DNA from: Spirochaetota bacterium
Lineage (GTDB): Bacteria > Spirochaetota > UBA4802 > JAFGJZ01
Assembly (NCBI GenBank): GCA_023396615.1
Contig: JAEWVM010000110.1
Location: 1 to 12,438 of the forward strand
DNA length: 12,438 bases
Reading direction: 5' to 3'
The notes beneath the pieces were generated by a model, which saw nothing but the letters and a program-made list of their open reading frames with translations, did not search any database and had not been told where the DNA came from. Within the stretch, counting starts at the first letter, position 1, and the number at the start of each line of letters is the position of its first letter. A program made the translations under genes and the position numbers. This document shows, one piece after another, positions 1-7,747 of the stretch.

Positions 1-42
1 GGAGGCATTAATGTCAGATGCGGTTTAAAAGGCAGATTTTGA
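1..42 (+). CDS. C-terminal end of a possible outer-membrane beta-barrel protein (partial)
   Basis: Frame 1 is open from the first base to a TGA at 40-42 and reads GGINVRCGLKGRF. The last residues alternate small or hydrophobic with polar (V-R-C-G-L-K-G-R-F) and end in phenylalanine. That is the usual signature of the last strand of an outer-membrane beta-barrel recognised by the BAM machinery. A strong dyad follows at 77-111, consistent with the end of a transcription unit. Only 13 residues are visible, so the family cannot be named, and an open frame this short could also occur by chance. Confidence 0.45.
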   Translation, partial: GGINVRCGLKGRF

Positions 43-76
43 ATTTAACCAAGACATATATCTGAAAACGTATGAA

Positions 77-111
77 ATCAAAGCCGGAATCAACATGACT
101 CCGGCTTTGAT
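77..111 (+). terminator. Probable intrinsic terminator, 12-bp perfect stem
   Basis: ATCAAAGCCGGA (77-88) pairs perfectly with TCCGGCTTTGAT (100-111) across an 11-nt loop. The lower part has the A-run/GC-stem/T-run layout of a terminator, but the T-run lies inside the stem and is followed by ATTAAG rather than by pure T. It sits 35 bp after the partial gene at the left edge and before the promoter of the TPR gene, so termination of the upstream gene is the likely role. Confidence 0.6.
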
Positions 112-159
112 ATTAAGTAAATATCCATGCAAAAAAACAGTACTCATTATGTTTTATTA

Positions 160-187
160 TTGAAAAGATAATCGCCTGGCATATTAT
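160..187 (+). promoter_or_regulatory. Sigma-70-type promoter for the TPR gene
   Basis: TTGAAA (160-165) and TATTAT (182-187) are separated by 16 bp, each matching the consensus at five of six positions. The predicted start near 194 gives a leader of about 30 nt before the ATG at 226. Confidence 0.5.
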
Positions 188-225
188 GTCGCGGTGAGCC
201 GTGATTATGCGTATTAAGGTGGTTT

Positions 226-2217
226 ATGAAAAGACTGTTTCTTTTTTTGATATTACTTAGTTCAATTTTTATTTTTTCCAATCTTCAGACGCAGGAGAAA
301 AATGCCGTTTCTTATAATGACGCGGGTTGGGACTATCTGAAGAAAGATGAGTATCTTAAGGCTTCTGCTCAGTTTATCATAGCACTTAATAAAAATCCTT
401 CATATCTTGATGCTAAACTCGGTCTTGCAAAATGCCGTTTGAAGCTTTCGGCGTTTAAAGAAGCCTATGAAATGTATGATAAAATCCTTCAGAGAGAAGG
501 TGATAACGAACAGGCAATGATCGGGGTTGCAGAGGCTCTTTCCGGACTTGGGAAAAATGACAGATCACTGGAGAAATTTCAGGCAGTAATCGATAAATAT
601 CCTGAAAATACCGATGCCCATTTCGGAATGGCTAATATTTATTATAATATGAATAAGAAGATATGGGCTCTTCGCAAACTTGATACGGTTTACAAACTCA
701 ATCCATTTCATTACAACGCACTGCTTTTACATTCAGAAATTAAAAGTGATGACAAGAGGCTTTCTGAAGCCGAAGATTTGATAAAAAAAGCCGTAAAAAG
801 CGATCCTGAAAACCCAGCCGGTTATACGGCTTACGCTAAGCTTTATCTGAAGACTTTCAACAAAACAGGAAAAGATTCGTATCTTGCAGATGCAGAGGAA
901 GAATTATCAAAAGCATTGTCGATCAAAACTGATTACCTGCCGGCGTTAATTCTTTCTGGTTATCTTTATCTCTCCAAAAAAAATTATTCGGCTGCGGCTG
1001 AAGCTTTTTCGAAAGCTTCGCAACTATCGCCTTCGGATTCATCAATATATTACTCGTCAGCATATTCGAACGAGCTTGAAGGAAATACGGATTCTGCATT
1101 TAATTTATATAATAAGGCATATTCTGTTAACAGTGATGATGATATAAATCAAAATGCTCTTGAGAGCCTGCTTGTTGCCAATAATTTTGAAATCGGCAAT
1201 CCGGTTAGAACGGATTTTTCAAAAATGTATTATGGTTTATCGAAAGAGTCTTTCAAGAAGAATCTTGCAGGGGTCGGAGAACTGTTTTTGAGAAAATCCC
1301 TTATGATGAATCCAATGAATCGGGAAGCCCGTGAAGATTTAAGGGACTATTATGAGGCTGTGGGATATGACAGATTCTATATCGAAGAGATTAAATCATT
1401 GCAGAAACTTTTTCCCAATTCTAAATACCGCGAACAGCTTAATCTCGCCGTCATAAAACGCAGAAATTCGATGTATTTTAATGCCGGTTACGGATCTGAA
1501 GCTCCTGAGCGCAACGTTCCAAAAGTGCTGATCCTTAATCTGTTTCCTGAAGGTGATTTTGTACGTCATCCGGGCGGAGGAGGCATCGTATCGGATACGC
1601 TTTCTTTTGCAGCGGCTCAGTTCGGGCGTATGGATGCAGGAAATATTTCATGGAGAAGAGCATTTGTAAATTCTTCAGATGTATATAATTTTACAATGAT
1701 TGATGAATATGTTGATTACATCATCAGCAAGTCTGGAGATGCTGAAAACAATGAAGTTATTGATTTTATTGTCTATGGTTCATACCGGGATATTCTTGGC
1801 GGCATAGAGCTCAATCTCAAAATCATGGACATTAAAACCGGTGTAGTTATTGCAGATTTTTCAATTGCAGATTCCGGAAAAAATTATCTTTCAAAAATTT
1901 CATACCGTGCTGCGAAAAAAATATATGAGTCTATTCCGTACAAGGGAAAAATACTCGATTCTCCTGAAGATGGCGCGGTGGTTAACCTGGGTTCATTTGA
2001 CGGATTGAAAAAAGACGATATGCTTTTTTTCTATCACGATACGGAAACAGTTGCAAAAGGCAAGTACAAACTCCGCAAAAAGATTCTGTTGAAGATTAAA
2101 GAAGCTGATACTGATATTAGCAAGGCGGAAGCTTTGACTCCGGCGGATAAAGATAAGATGCGTACGGGACTTGATGTTTTTCCTTTAAACGTCAAACGCG
2201 CCGAACGCATCGAGTAA
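226..2217 (+). CDS. Secreted TPR-repeat protein with FlgT/CsgG-like C-terminal region
   Basis: This 663-aa protein starts with a Sec signal peptide (KR then a hydrophobic run, residues 4-18). There is no lipobox cysteine, so it is probably soluble in the periplasm or associated with a membrane. Residues 29 to about 300 are tandem tetratricopeptide repeats, with recurrent A-x-x-x-Y/F and N-P/D-P turns such as NKNPSY, KLNPFH, KSDPEN and QLSPSD. A second helical part runs to about 410. The C-terminal part (432-605) starts with a beta strand (VPKVLILNLFPEG) and contains FIVYGSYRDILGGIELNLKIMD and then GKILDSPEDGAVVNLGS...DGLKKDD. This recalls the CsgG/TolB-N-like and C-terminal domains of FlgT-type proteins; the resemblance is from motif shape only. 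TPR proteins of this kind usually scaffold envelope assemblies. The start is supported by AAGGTGG at 216-222. It ends 2 bp from the convergent gene. The exact function is unknown. Confidence 0.85.
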   Translation: MKRLFLFLILLSSIFIFSNLQTQEKNAVSYNDAGWDYLKKDEYLKASAQFIIALNKNPSYLDAKLGLAKCRLKLSAFKEAYEMYDKILQREGDNEQAMIGVAEALSGLGKNDRSLEKFQAVIDKYPENTDAHFGMANIYYNMNKKIWALRKLDTVYKLNPFHYNALLLHSEIKSDDKRLSEAEDLIKKAVKSDPENPAGYTAYAKLYLKTFNKTGKDSYLADAEEELSKALSIKTDYLPALILSGYLYLSKKNYSAAAEAFSKASQLSPSDSSIYYSSAYSNELEGNTDSAFNLYNKAYSVNSDDDINQNALESLLVANNFEIGNPVRTDFSKMYYGLSKESFKKNLAGVGELFLRKSLMMNPMNREAREDLRDYYEAVGYDRFYIEEIKSLQKLFPNSKYREQLNLAVIKRRNSMYFNAGYGSEAPERNVPKVLILNLFPEGDFVRHPGGGGIVSDTLSFAAAQFGRMDAGNISWRRAFVNSSDVYNFTMIDEYVDYIISKSGDAENNEVIDFIVYGSYRDILGGIELNLKIMDIKTGVVIADFSIADSGKNYLSKISYRAAKKIYESIPYKGKILDSPEDGAVVNLGSFDGLKKDDMLFFYHDTETVAKGKYKLRKKILLKIKEADTDISKAEALTPADKDKMRTGLDVFPLNVKRAERIE

Positions 2218-2219
2218 TG

Positions 2220-2441
2220 TTATGCTGCGTAAAGATCGATAGATTTTATTTCGTTTATTGCGATTCTGATTTCTCTGTTGTGGCGGTCTGTGATTAGGAT
2301 GCAGTCTTTATCCAGGGTTCTGTTCTTATTCAGTTCTATTGTTTTTCCGTCTTTGAGATAGACGATAATATCAAGTCCTTTGATGGCAAGATAGTGCTTG
2401 AGCATAGTCTTGAAGCTGTTTTTTTCGCCTTTTTTTTTCAT
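2220..2441 (-). CDS. Small 73-aa protein, possibly Sm-like
   Basis: The frame can be extended upstream to 2609, but the ATG at 2441 is preferred. It has AGGGG four bases upstream, whereas the extension is AT-rich and reads like non-coding DNA. The product starts with a basic segment (MKKKGEKNSFKTMLKHYLAIKG), followed by a strand-rich core: IIVYLKDGKTIEL, DCILITD, REIRIAINEIKSIDLY. A short helix followed by about five strands, the pattern V-x-L-x-D-G-K-x-I-x-L, and a closing hydrophobic I-x-x-I strand recall the Sm/Hfq fold and fit the usual 70-100 aa length. The canonical Hfq signature (Y-K-H near the end) is absent. An RNA-binding role is therefore only a suggestion. It reads out of the divergent region shared with the PP2C-like gene and ends 2 bp from the TPR gene. 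Confidence 0.7.
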   Translation of the reverse strand: MKKKGEKNSFKTMLKHYLAIKGLDIIVYLKDGKTIELNKNRTLDKDCILITDRHNREIRIAINEIKSIDLYAA

Positions 2442-2492
2442 ATTACCCCTTGTGGTATTTAGTTTCTTGTTATCTGCGTTATGTCGCCTTGT

Positions 2493-2498
2493 ACTATA
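2493..2498 (-). promoter_or_regulatory. Possible -10 box for the small Sm-like gene
   Basis: The minus strand reads TATAGT here, five of six matches to a -10 box, and would give a leader of about 45 nt. The position 17 bp upstream reads TTTTAA, a poor -35, so the call is weak. Confidence 0.3.
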
Positions 2499-2536
2499 AG
2501 TGTCGTCAGGTGTATTAAAATTAATTAATAGAAAAA

Positions 2537-2545
2537 TGCTAAAAT
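2537..2545 (+). promoter_or_regulatory. Extended -10 promoter for the PP2C-like gene
   Basis: TGC directly followed by TAAAAT (2540-2545) is an extended -10 element and lacks a recognisable -35 at the right distance. The start would be near 2552, about 40 nt before the ATG at 2593. Confidence 0.4.
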
Positions 2546-2592
2546 AGTCATTTTTTTGTTGAAGAATCCAAAAGTGTGTAATTTCTAAATCT

Positions 2593-4326
2593 ATGAAGAA
2601 AATGATCATATCCGCATTCTTATTTATGCCGTTTCATTATATTTATTCAGCAGCTGCCTATTCTAAAGGTGATATAACCGATACGCTTTCTGATGCAAAG
2701 AAATATACCTTTTCTGAAAGTCTGGTTGAAGAAGATTATTCGGCAAAAAACAACTGTCTTTGGATAAGAATTCCTAAAATGTCTACAGATTCATTGCTTT
2801 ATATTTCCGGCGGATATACCGGATGCAGTGTATATTCTGATAACGAACTGATAGGAAATTCAACCAGTTTCATGTCTGATATTCCGTCCATGGATTTTTT
2901 CGCCATTTCAGGTGCACAGGAATATATTTATACGAAAATCAATTTCAACCGGATTGAAAAACTTAAGATTAAAGCAGAATTCGTATCACCTTCAAATTTA
3001 TCAAATCACATAATTGATTCGGAATATATATTAACTTTAATTCTATTACTTTCATTTTTGTCTTTTGCCATTGTTTTATTTATGAAAACAGATAAAAAGA
3101 TATTATTGAGTTTTTCATTTATATTGGCCGTATTATATCTGATTCCCCAGATTTTAGCGTATAAACAGATTTATGATGCCGCACAATATTTTTCATATAG
3201 TTCTTTTGCAGCCATGTTTGTTCTGTCTTTTTATTTAAGTTCAAAGAAACAGATATATAAATCATTTCCGACAGTTATTTTTTCTATAGTAATAGCTCTG
3301 TTATATTTCGGATTCAGTGTTCCTTCTAAGTGTTTGCCTGTTTTGGGATTAATTTCTTTTATTTCAGTCTTTTTCTTTGTTAAGGATGAAAAGAATATTG
3401 AAAAGATATTGATAATAATTACTTTTTCTATGGTTCCATTGCTTCAATATTATTCAAATATTGAATTTTCACTGCTTTCAGTCTGCGCTGTTTTTATTTC
3501 GTTTATAATCATGTTTCTTGTTTCTGTTTTGAGACTGATTGTCTTTCATGATACTAATATTTGTCAATCAGTTGATTCTGATTCAAAAATTAAAAAATTA
3601 AGCGATGAAAATATTCTTTTAACAAATAATTTTAAAAGAATGAGTGATGAACGTCTTTTGACTGAAAATGCGGTTATTGATCTTCAGAAAAAATATTCGG
3701 ATGAAAGATTATTTTCAGCAGGGTGGGAATGCGCAATAATTTCTGATTCAAAATTTTTGAAAACCGATACAGCAGCGTTCATCGATTGCGGATCTTATTC
3801 AATAGCCTACATAATAGATATAGAAGGACATTCAATAGAGAAATCAATAATTTCAATGTATTTAAAACAGGAAATATCCCGTTACATTAATAATCATAAT
3901 GAAAAACTTACACTTTTCTCTTCATTTCTGCAGAATATTTCTGATAAATTCGGTTTAAATTATCTCCGGGGAGCTGTAATAAAATTAAATGGTGATTATG
4001 CCGAATACATCAATTATTCGTATCCGGACTGTTATTATGTGAATGCAAGAGCTCTCAGTACAGGAAAACTCACTTATGCTGATAATGAAAAGCTTCCTGT
4101 AATGTCGGGCCGTACAATGAAAAATGAATCCAAAATGTACAAAATAAACAATGGAGATTATTTATTAATGTATTCTGATTCACTTAAGAACGTTATGGAC
4201 GGGTTTATTTCCGGTGCCGACTTCAGCGGCGGCATCGATAAATTGTGCCGCCGCGTGAAGGAAGCGTTTAAATCAGATGATTTCAATGATGATATCACAG
4301 TTGTGATACTTCGAAGAAATCAGTAA
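2593..4326 (+). CDS. Seven-helix membrane protein with degenerate PP2C (SpoIIE/RsbU-type) domain
   Basis: The 577-aa product has an N-terminal signal segment (residues 4-22) and an extracytoplasmic beta-rich part to about 140. About seven membrane helices follow between 145 and 318 (roughly 145-164, 170-188, 200-217, 224-242, 246-263, 270-287, 290-318). A charged coiled coil lies at 329-373 and a cytoplasmic PP2C-like domain at 375-577. This is the 7TMR-DISM-SpoIIE layout used to couple an outside signal to dephosphorylation of an anti-anti-sigma factor. Three metal-binding aspartates are recognisable: D409 in IDIEGHS, D529 in YSDS and the DDITVV pair at 566-567. The usual GGDxxD reads TAAFID (393-398), replacing the first ligand by Ala395, and GHG is GHS, so activity is uncertain. 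No clear Shine-Dalgarno precedes the ATG; the ATG at 2602 is an alternative. It is far more AT-rich than its neighbours, and its 3' end overlaps purF by 7 bp. Confidence 0.85.
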   Translation: MKKMIISAFLFMPFHYIYSAAAYSKGDITDTLSDAKKYTFSESLVEEDYSAKNNCLWIRIPKMSTDSLLYISGGYTGCSVYSDNELIGNSTSFMSDIPSMDFFAISGAQEYIYTKINFNRIEKLKIKAEFVSPSNLSNHIIDSEYILTLILLLSFLSFAIVLFMKTDKKILLSFSFILAVLYLIPQILAYKQIYDAAQYFSYSSFAAMFVLSFYLSSKKQIYKSFPTVIFSIVIALLYFGFSVPSKCLPVLGLISFISVFFFVKDEKNIEKILIIITFSMVPLLQYYSNIEFSLLSVCAVFISFIIMFLVSVLRLIVFHDTNICQSVDSDSKIKKLSDENILLTNNFKRMSDERLLTENAVIDLQKKYSDERLFSAGWECAIISDSKFLKTDTAAFIDCGSYSIAYIIDIEGHSIEKSIISMYLKQEISRYINNHNEKLTLFSSFLQNISDKFGLNYLRGAVIKLNGDYAEYINYSYPDCYYVNARALSTGKLTYADNEKLPVMSGRTMKNESKMYKINNGDYLLMYSDSLKNVMDGFISGADFSGGIDKLCRRVKEAFKSDDFNDDITVVILRRNQ

Positions 4327-5765
4327 TAGGCGCCTGAGCACGATGTTTCTATTCCGAATTTTAGATTCTCTGTGTTATCCTTATCCTCGAATTTTAAAGG
4401 ATATTTTCCGTTAAAACATGCCGTACAGTATTTCAGATTGCTTGATTTAACAGCTTCGAGAAGAGATTCAACTGTGAGATAACCTATAGAATCAACTCCG
4501 AGATATTCAGCGATTTCATTAACGGATTTGTTTGCCGCGATGAGTTCCTTGGTAGTCGGAATATCTATTCCGTAATAGCAAGGAAACATTGTTGGAGGCG
4601 CAGAAATTCTTACATGAATTTCTTTAGCACCTGCGTTTCTGAACATTGCTATTATTTTACGCATTGTCGTTCCGCGCATGATTGAGTCGTCTACTACTAC
4701 AATATTTTTGCCTTTAACTGCATTGCGCACAACATTGTATTTTATTTTTGCTCCGAAATCCCTAATTTTCTGTGAGGGTTCGATGAAAGTTCTTCCAATG
4801 TAATGATTTCTAATCATTCCCTGTTCGTGCGGAATGCCGGATTCAAGAGAAAATCCCAGAGCTGCGGCAGTACTCGAATCAGGAATATGAACGACAATAT
4901 CCGCCTTTGCCGGGTGAAGTTTGGCGAGTTCACGTCCGAGGGCGATTCGCATTCCGTGAACCGACTGGCCGAAGATGTAACTATCCGGACGCGCAAAATA
5001 AATGTACTCGAATATGCACATCGATTCTTCACGCTTCTCAAACGGGAAAAATGATTTTATTCCTTCTGAAGTTATTTCTATCAGTTCTCCCGGCTGAATG
5101 TCTCTGATATATTCCGCATCAATTATATCAAATGCACATGTTTCGCTCGCTACAACGTATGTGTCACCGAGTTTAGCAAGAGAAAGCGGTCTGAAACCGT
5201 TCGGATCACGTACTGCATATAAAGCATTCTTATTCATCACAAGAAGAGCATAAGCTCCCTTTATCTGTTTGAGAGCCGTTATAAGGGCGTCTTTGAATTC
5301 TGCATCCTTCGATCTTGCCATCAGGTGAATGATCACTTCGGAGTCAACTGAAGTCTGGAAGATCCGGCCTTCTTTTACAAACTCTCTGTGAAGTTCCGGT
5401 GTATTGACCAGATTTCCATTATGAGCTACAACTATCGGACCGAGGCGCGATTCGGCTCTGAGAGGCTGTGCATTTCTGAGATATGAAGAGCCTGTTGTTG
5501 AATATCTGTTATGACCTATCGCCATATTGCCGCAAAGGCTTGAAAGGTGGGTTTCGTTAAAAACATCAACGACTTTTCCCATTCCGGCGTATCTTGCGAT
5601 GTTGCATCCGTCAGAAGCCGCGATACCTGCTGATTCCTGACCCCTGTGCTGAAGCGCGTAAAGTCCGAGATAAGTCAGATTCGCCGCCTGAGGATGATTG
5701 AATATTCCGAACACTCCGCATTCGTCATAAGGGCGGATGTCTTTTTCAAAACTCATGTCTTTCAT
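4320..5765 (-). CDS. purF: Amidophosphoribosyltransferase (PurF)
   Basis: PurF transfers the amide of glutamine to PRPP, giving 5-phosphoribosylamine, the first committed step of purine synthesis in the cytoplasm. The N-terminal Ntn glutaminase half has the nucleophile Cys16, exposed after a short propeptide (YDE|CGVFG), then HRGQESAG (40-47), GHNRYST (84-90) and HNGN (115-118). The phosphoribosyltransferase half has the PRPP loop VVVDDSIMRGTT (356-367). Cys250, Cys396, Cys447 and Cys450 occupy the positions of the 4Fe-4S ligands of the Bacillus subtilis enzyme, so an oxygen-sensitive cluster form is likely. The 481-aa length is usual. It lies 10 bp downstream of gpmI, in one operon. The start at 5765 has only a weak GACGGT site; the ATG at 5756, three codons in, is possible. 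Confidence 0.97.
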   Translation of the reverse strand: MKDMSFEKDIRPYDECGVFGIFNHPQAANLTYLGLYALQHRGQESAGIAASDGCNIARYAGMGKVVDVFNETHLSSLCGNMAIGHNRYSTTGSSYLRNAQPLRAESRLGPIVVAHNGNLVNTPELHREFVKEGRIFQTSVDSEVIIHLMARSKDAEFKDALITALKQIKGAYALLVMNKNALYAVRDPNGFRPLSLAKLGDTYVVASETCAFDIIDAEYIRDIQPGELIEITSEGIKSFFPFEKREESMCIFEYIYFARPDSYIFGQSVHGMRIALGRELAKLHPAKADIVVHIPDSSTAAALGFSLESGIPHEQGMIRNHYIGRTFIEPSQKIRDFGAKIKYNVVRNAVKGKNIVVVDDSIMRGTTMRKIIAMFRNAGAKEIHVRISAPPTMFPCYYGIDIPTTKELIAANKSVNEIAEYLGVDSIGYLTVESLLEAVKSSNLKYCTACFNGKYPLKFEDKDNTENLKFGIETSCSGAYY

Positions 5766-5775
5766 AAAATTACCG

Positions 5776-7428
5776 TCAATTAATCTTGATTAGCGATTTG
5801 TTATAATCTTCAGGAGCTTCATATCCCAATAGATTAAATATAGTCGCCGCAACGTTTGCAAGACCCGCATCTTTTACATCAGAAAGCGAATACTCGTTTT
5901 TATATTCAGGATCATAAATGATAAACGGAACAGGATTCAGCGTGTGAGCTGTTCTTCTTGCTATCTCACCTGTTTTTTTGTCTATTTTAACGGCTCCTGA
6001 TTTATCGAATTCAAACATCTCATCTAGATTTCCATGATCCGCAGTCAGAAGGGCTATACCGCCCGCAGCCTTGATTACTGGAAGAAGACGTTTTAAGCAG
6101 ATGTCAACAGTTTCCATTGCAATGACTGCAGCTTCCATGTCGCCAGTGTGACCGACCATGTCGCCGTTTGCGTAGTTGAGGCGTATGAAAGGATACTTTC
6201 CTGATTTAACGGCTTCAATTACATTGTCAGTTATTTCGGCGGCTTTCATCCACGGACGCTGATCAAAAGTAATTTTATCTGAAGGTACTTCAAAATAAGT
6301 TTCTGTTTTTTCGTCAAATTTTCCGCTTTTATTTCCGTTCCAGAAATATGTTACGTGACCGAATTTCTGTGTTTCACTGATTGCATACTGGCTGACGCCT
6401 TCTGCCGCTAGGTATTCGCTTATAGGGCGTTCGATTGACGGCGGAATAACGAGATAGTTTGAAGGAATATGAAGATCTCCGTCGTATTCCATCATTCCGG
6501 CAAACAATACCTTAGGTTTGCGCTTGCGGTCAAATTTTGTGAAGTTGTCGCTTTCAAAAGCAACTGAGATTTCAATTGCTCTGTCTCCTCTGAAATTAGA
6601 AAGAACAACTGAATCGCCGTCTTCTATAGTGCCGACTGGTTTTCCTGAGTCATCAACTATTGTAAATGAAGGAAGATACTGGTCAGTAAGTCCGGGAGTT
6701 TCTTTTCTGTAGGTTTCAATTGCTTCTTTGACGGATTTGAATCCTCTTGCTTCACCGAGAACATGGGCTTGCCAGCCGCGTTCAACGATTGACCAGTCCG
6801 CTTCGTAACGGTCCATGGTTGTAATCATTCTTCCGCCGCCCGAAGCTACTTTGTAGTCGTAACCTTTGGCATTGATCTGCGATAGAGTGTTTTCGAGGGT
6901 TTCAACATATTCAAGTGCGCTTGTTTCCGGTACGTCTCTTCCGTCAAGAAGGATGTGAACGCGTACTTTTTTGATTCCTTCTTCAGAAGCGCGGTTGAGC
7001 ATTTTTAGAAGATGGCTTATGTTCGAGTGAACATTTCCGTCTGAAAGAAGACTTATGAAATGAAGAGCAGTTCCGTCTGAAAGAGGTTTCTGAATGAGCT
7101 CCTTCCAGATATGAGTTGTATAAATATCACCTGACTCAATGGCTTTTTGTACGAGTTTAGCGCCCTGGTCGAATATTCTTCCGGCACCGAGAGCATTATG
7201 ACCGACTTCGGAATTTCCCATATCTTCGTCAGAAGGAAGACCTACTGCCGTTCCGTGAGCTTTGAGTTTTGTGAACATTGAATTTTTCATGAGATCGGCA
7301 AGAATCGGTTTTCTCGCGTGATTGAATGCGTTTCCGTCATAATCTGGACCTAGCCCGACACCGTCCATGATTACCAGAACAACCGGTCCTTTCCTTTTGG
7401 TGAATTTATTTTTTTGAAGTTTCAGCAT
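5776..7428 (-). CDS. gpmI: 2,3-bisphosphoglycerate-independent phosphoglycerate mutase
   Basis: This enzyme interconverts 3- and 2-phosphoglycerate in glycolysis and gluconeogenesis, using two Mn ions and a phosphoserine. The 550-aa protein shows MDGVG with metal ligand Asp22, the nucleophile Ser73 in GNSEVGHN, LLDGRDVP (160-167), NFRGDRA (278-284), NGDMVGHTG with Asp423 and His427, TADHGN with Asp464 and His465, and His495 in TAHTLNPVP. At 550 aa it is longer than the E. coli form (about 514 aa) and resembles the longer type of plants and some spirochaetes. The ATG at 7428 is chosen because AGGAG lies at 7435-7439. The frame stays open further upstream and would run into the tRNA-Cys gene, which is not credible. 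purF follows after 10 bp. Confidence 0.97.
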   Translation of the reverse strand: MLKLQKNKFTKRKGPVVLVIMDGVGLGPDYDGNAFNHARKPILADLMKNSMFTKLKAHGTAVGLPSDEDMGNSEVGHNALGAGRIFDQGAKLVQKAIESGDIYTTHIWKELIQKPLSDGTALHFISLLSDGNVHSNISHLLKMLNRASEEGIKKVRVHILLDGRDVPETSALEYVETLENTLSQINAKGYDYKVASGGGRMITTMDRYEADWSIVERGWQAHVLGEARGFKSVKEAIETYRKETPGLTDQYLPSFTIVDDSGKPVGTIEDGDSVVLSNFRGDRAIEISVAFESDNFTKFDRKRKPKVLFAGMMEYDGDLHIPSNYLVIPPSIERPISEYLAAEGVSQYAISETQKFGHVTYFWNGNKSGKFDEKTETYFEVPSDKITFDQRPWMKAAEITDNVIEAVKSGKYPFIRLNYANGDMVGHTGDMEAAVIAMETVDICLKRLLPVIKAAGGIALLTADHGNLDEMFEFDKSGAVKIDKKTGEIARRTAHTLNPVPFIIYDPEYKNEYSLSDVKDAGLANVAATIFNLLGYEAPEDYNKSLIKIN

Positions 7429-7535
7429 TATTTTCTCCTGAGGGGAATATAACTGAATGTTTAGACCATGGCTATATTTGTAAACATAATTTTTTGAACA
7501 AAACACGGTGATTGATACGTATAAGTAAAATAATC

Positions 7536-7563
7536 TTGACAATAGCGGTATTGGAAATATTTT
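7536..7563 (+). promoter_or_regulatory. Promoter of the tRNA-Cys/tRNA-Leu unit
   Basis: A consensus TTGACA (7536-7541) and TATTTT (7558-7563) lie 16 bp apart, with the predicted start about 5 nt before the first tRNA base. The 146-bp gap is shared with the divergent gpmI-purF operon, for which I could not pick a convincing promoter. An 8-bp palindrome ATACGTAT lies at 7515-7522. Confidence 0.6.
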
Positions 7564-7574
7564 TGTACCGTTAT

Positions 7575-7646
<72 letters not shown>

Positions 7647-7653
7647 ATTAGAT

Positions 7654-7738
7654 GCCCAAGTGGTGGAATTGGTAGACACAAGGGACTTAAAATCCCTTGA
7701 CCGTCTCGGTCGTGCCGGTTCAATTCCGGCCTTGGGCA
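7654..7738 (+). tRNA. tRNA-Leu (anticodon TAA)
   Basis: The acceptor stem GCCCAAG (7654-7660) pairs with CTTGGGC (7731-7737), and the discriminator is A7738, as expected for Leu. The anticodon TAA is at 7688-7690, inside stem AGGGA/TCCCT. A long class II variable arm follows, then a GCCGG/CCGGC T arm with loop TTCAATT. CCA is not encoded. It is co-transcribed with tRNA-Cys and ends 9 bp from the convergent LOG gene, leaving no obvious terminator. Confidence 0.97.
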
Positions 7739-7747
7739 AATAATTTT

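Noticed and set aside
2442..2609. Upstream extension of the small minus-strand protein to 2609
   Set aside because: The extra residues are AT-rich and without pattern, would overlap the start of the divergent PP2C-like gene, and the ATG at 2441 has a good ribosome-binding site.
4803..5107. Plus- and minus-strand frames inside purF
   Set aside because: They are shadows of the well-conserved purF frame and have no start signals or domains.
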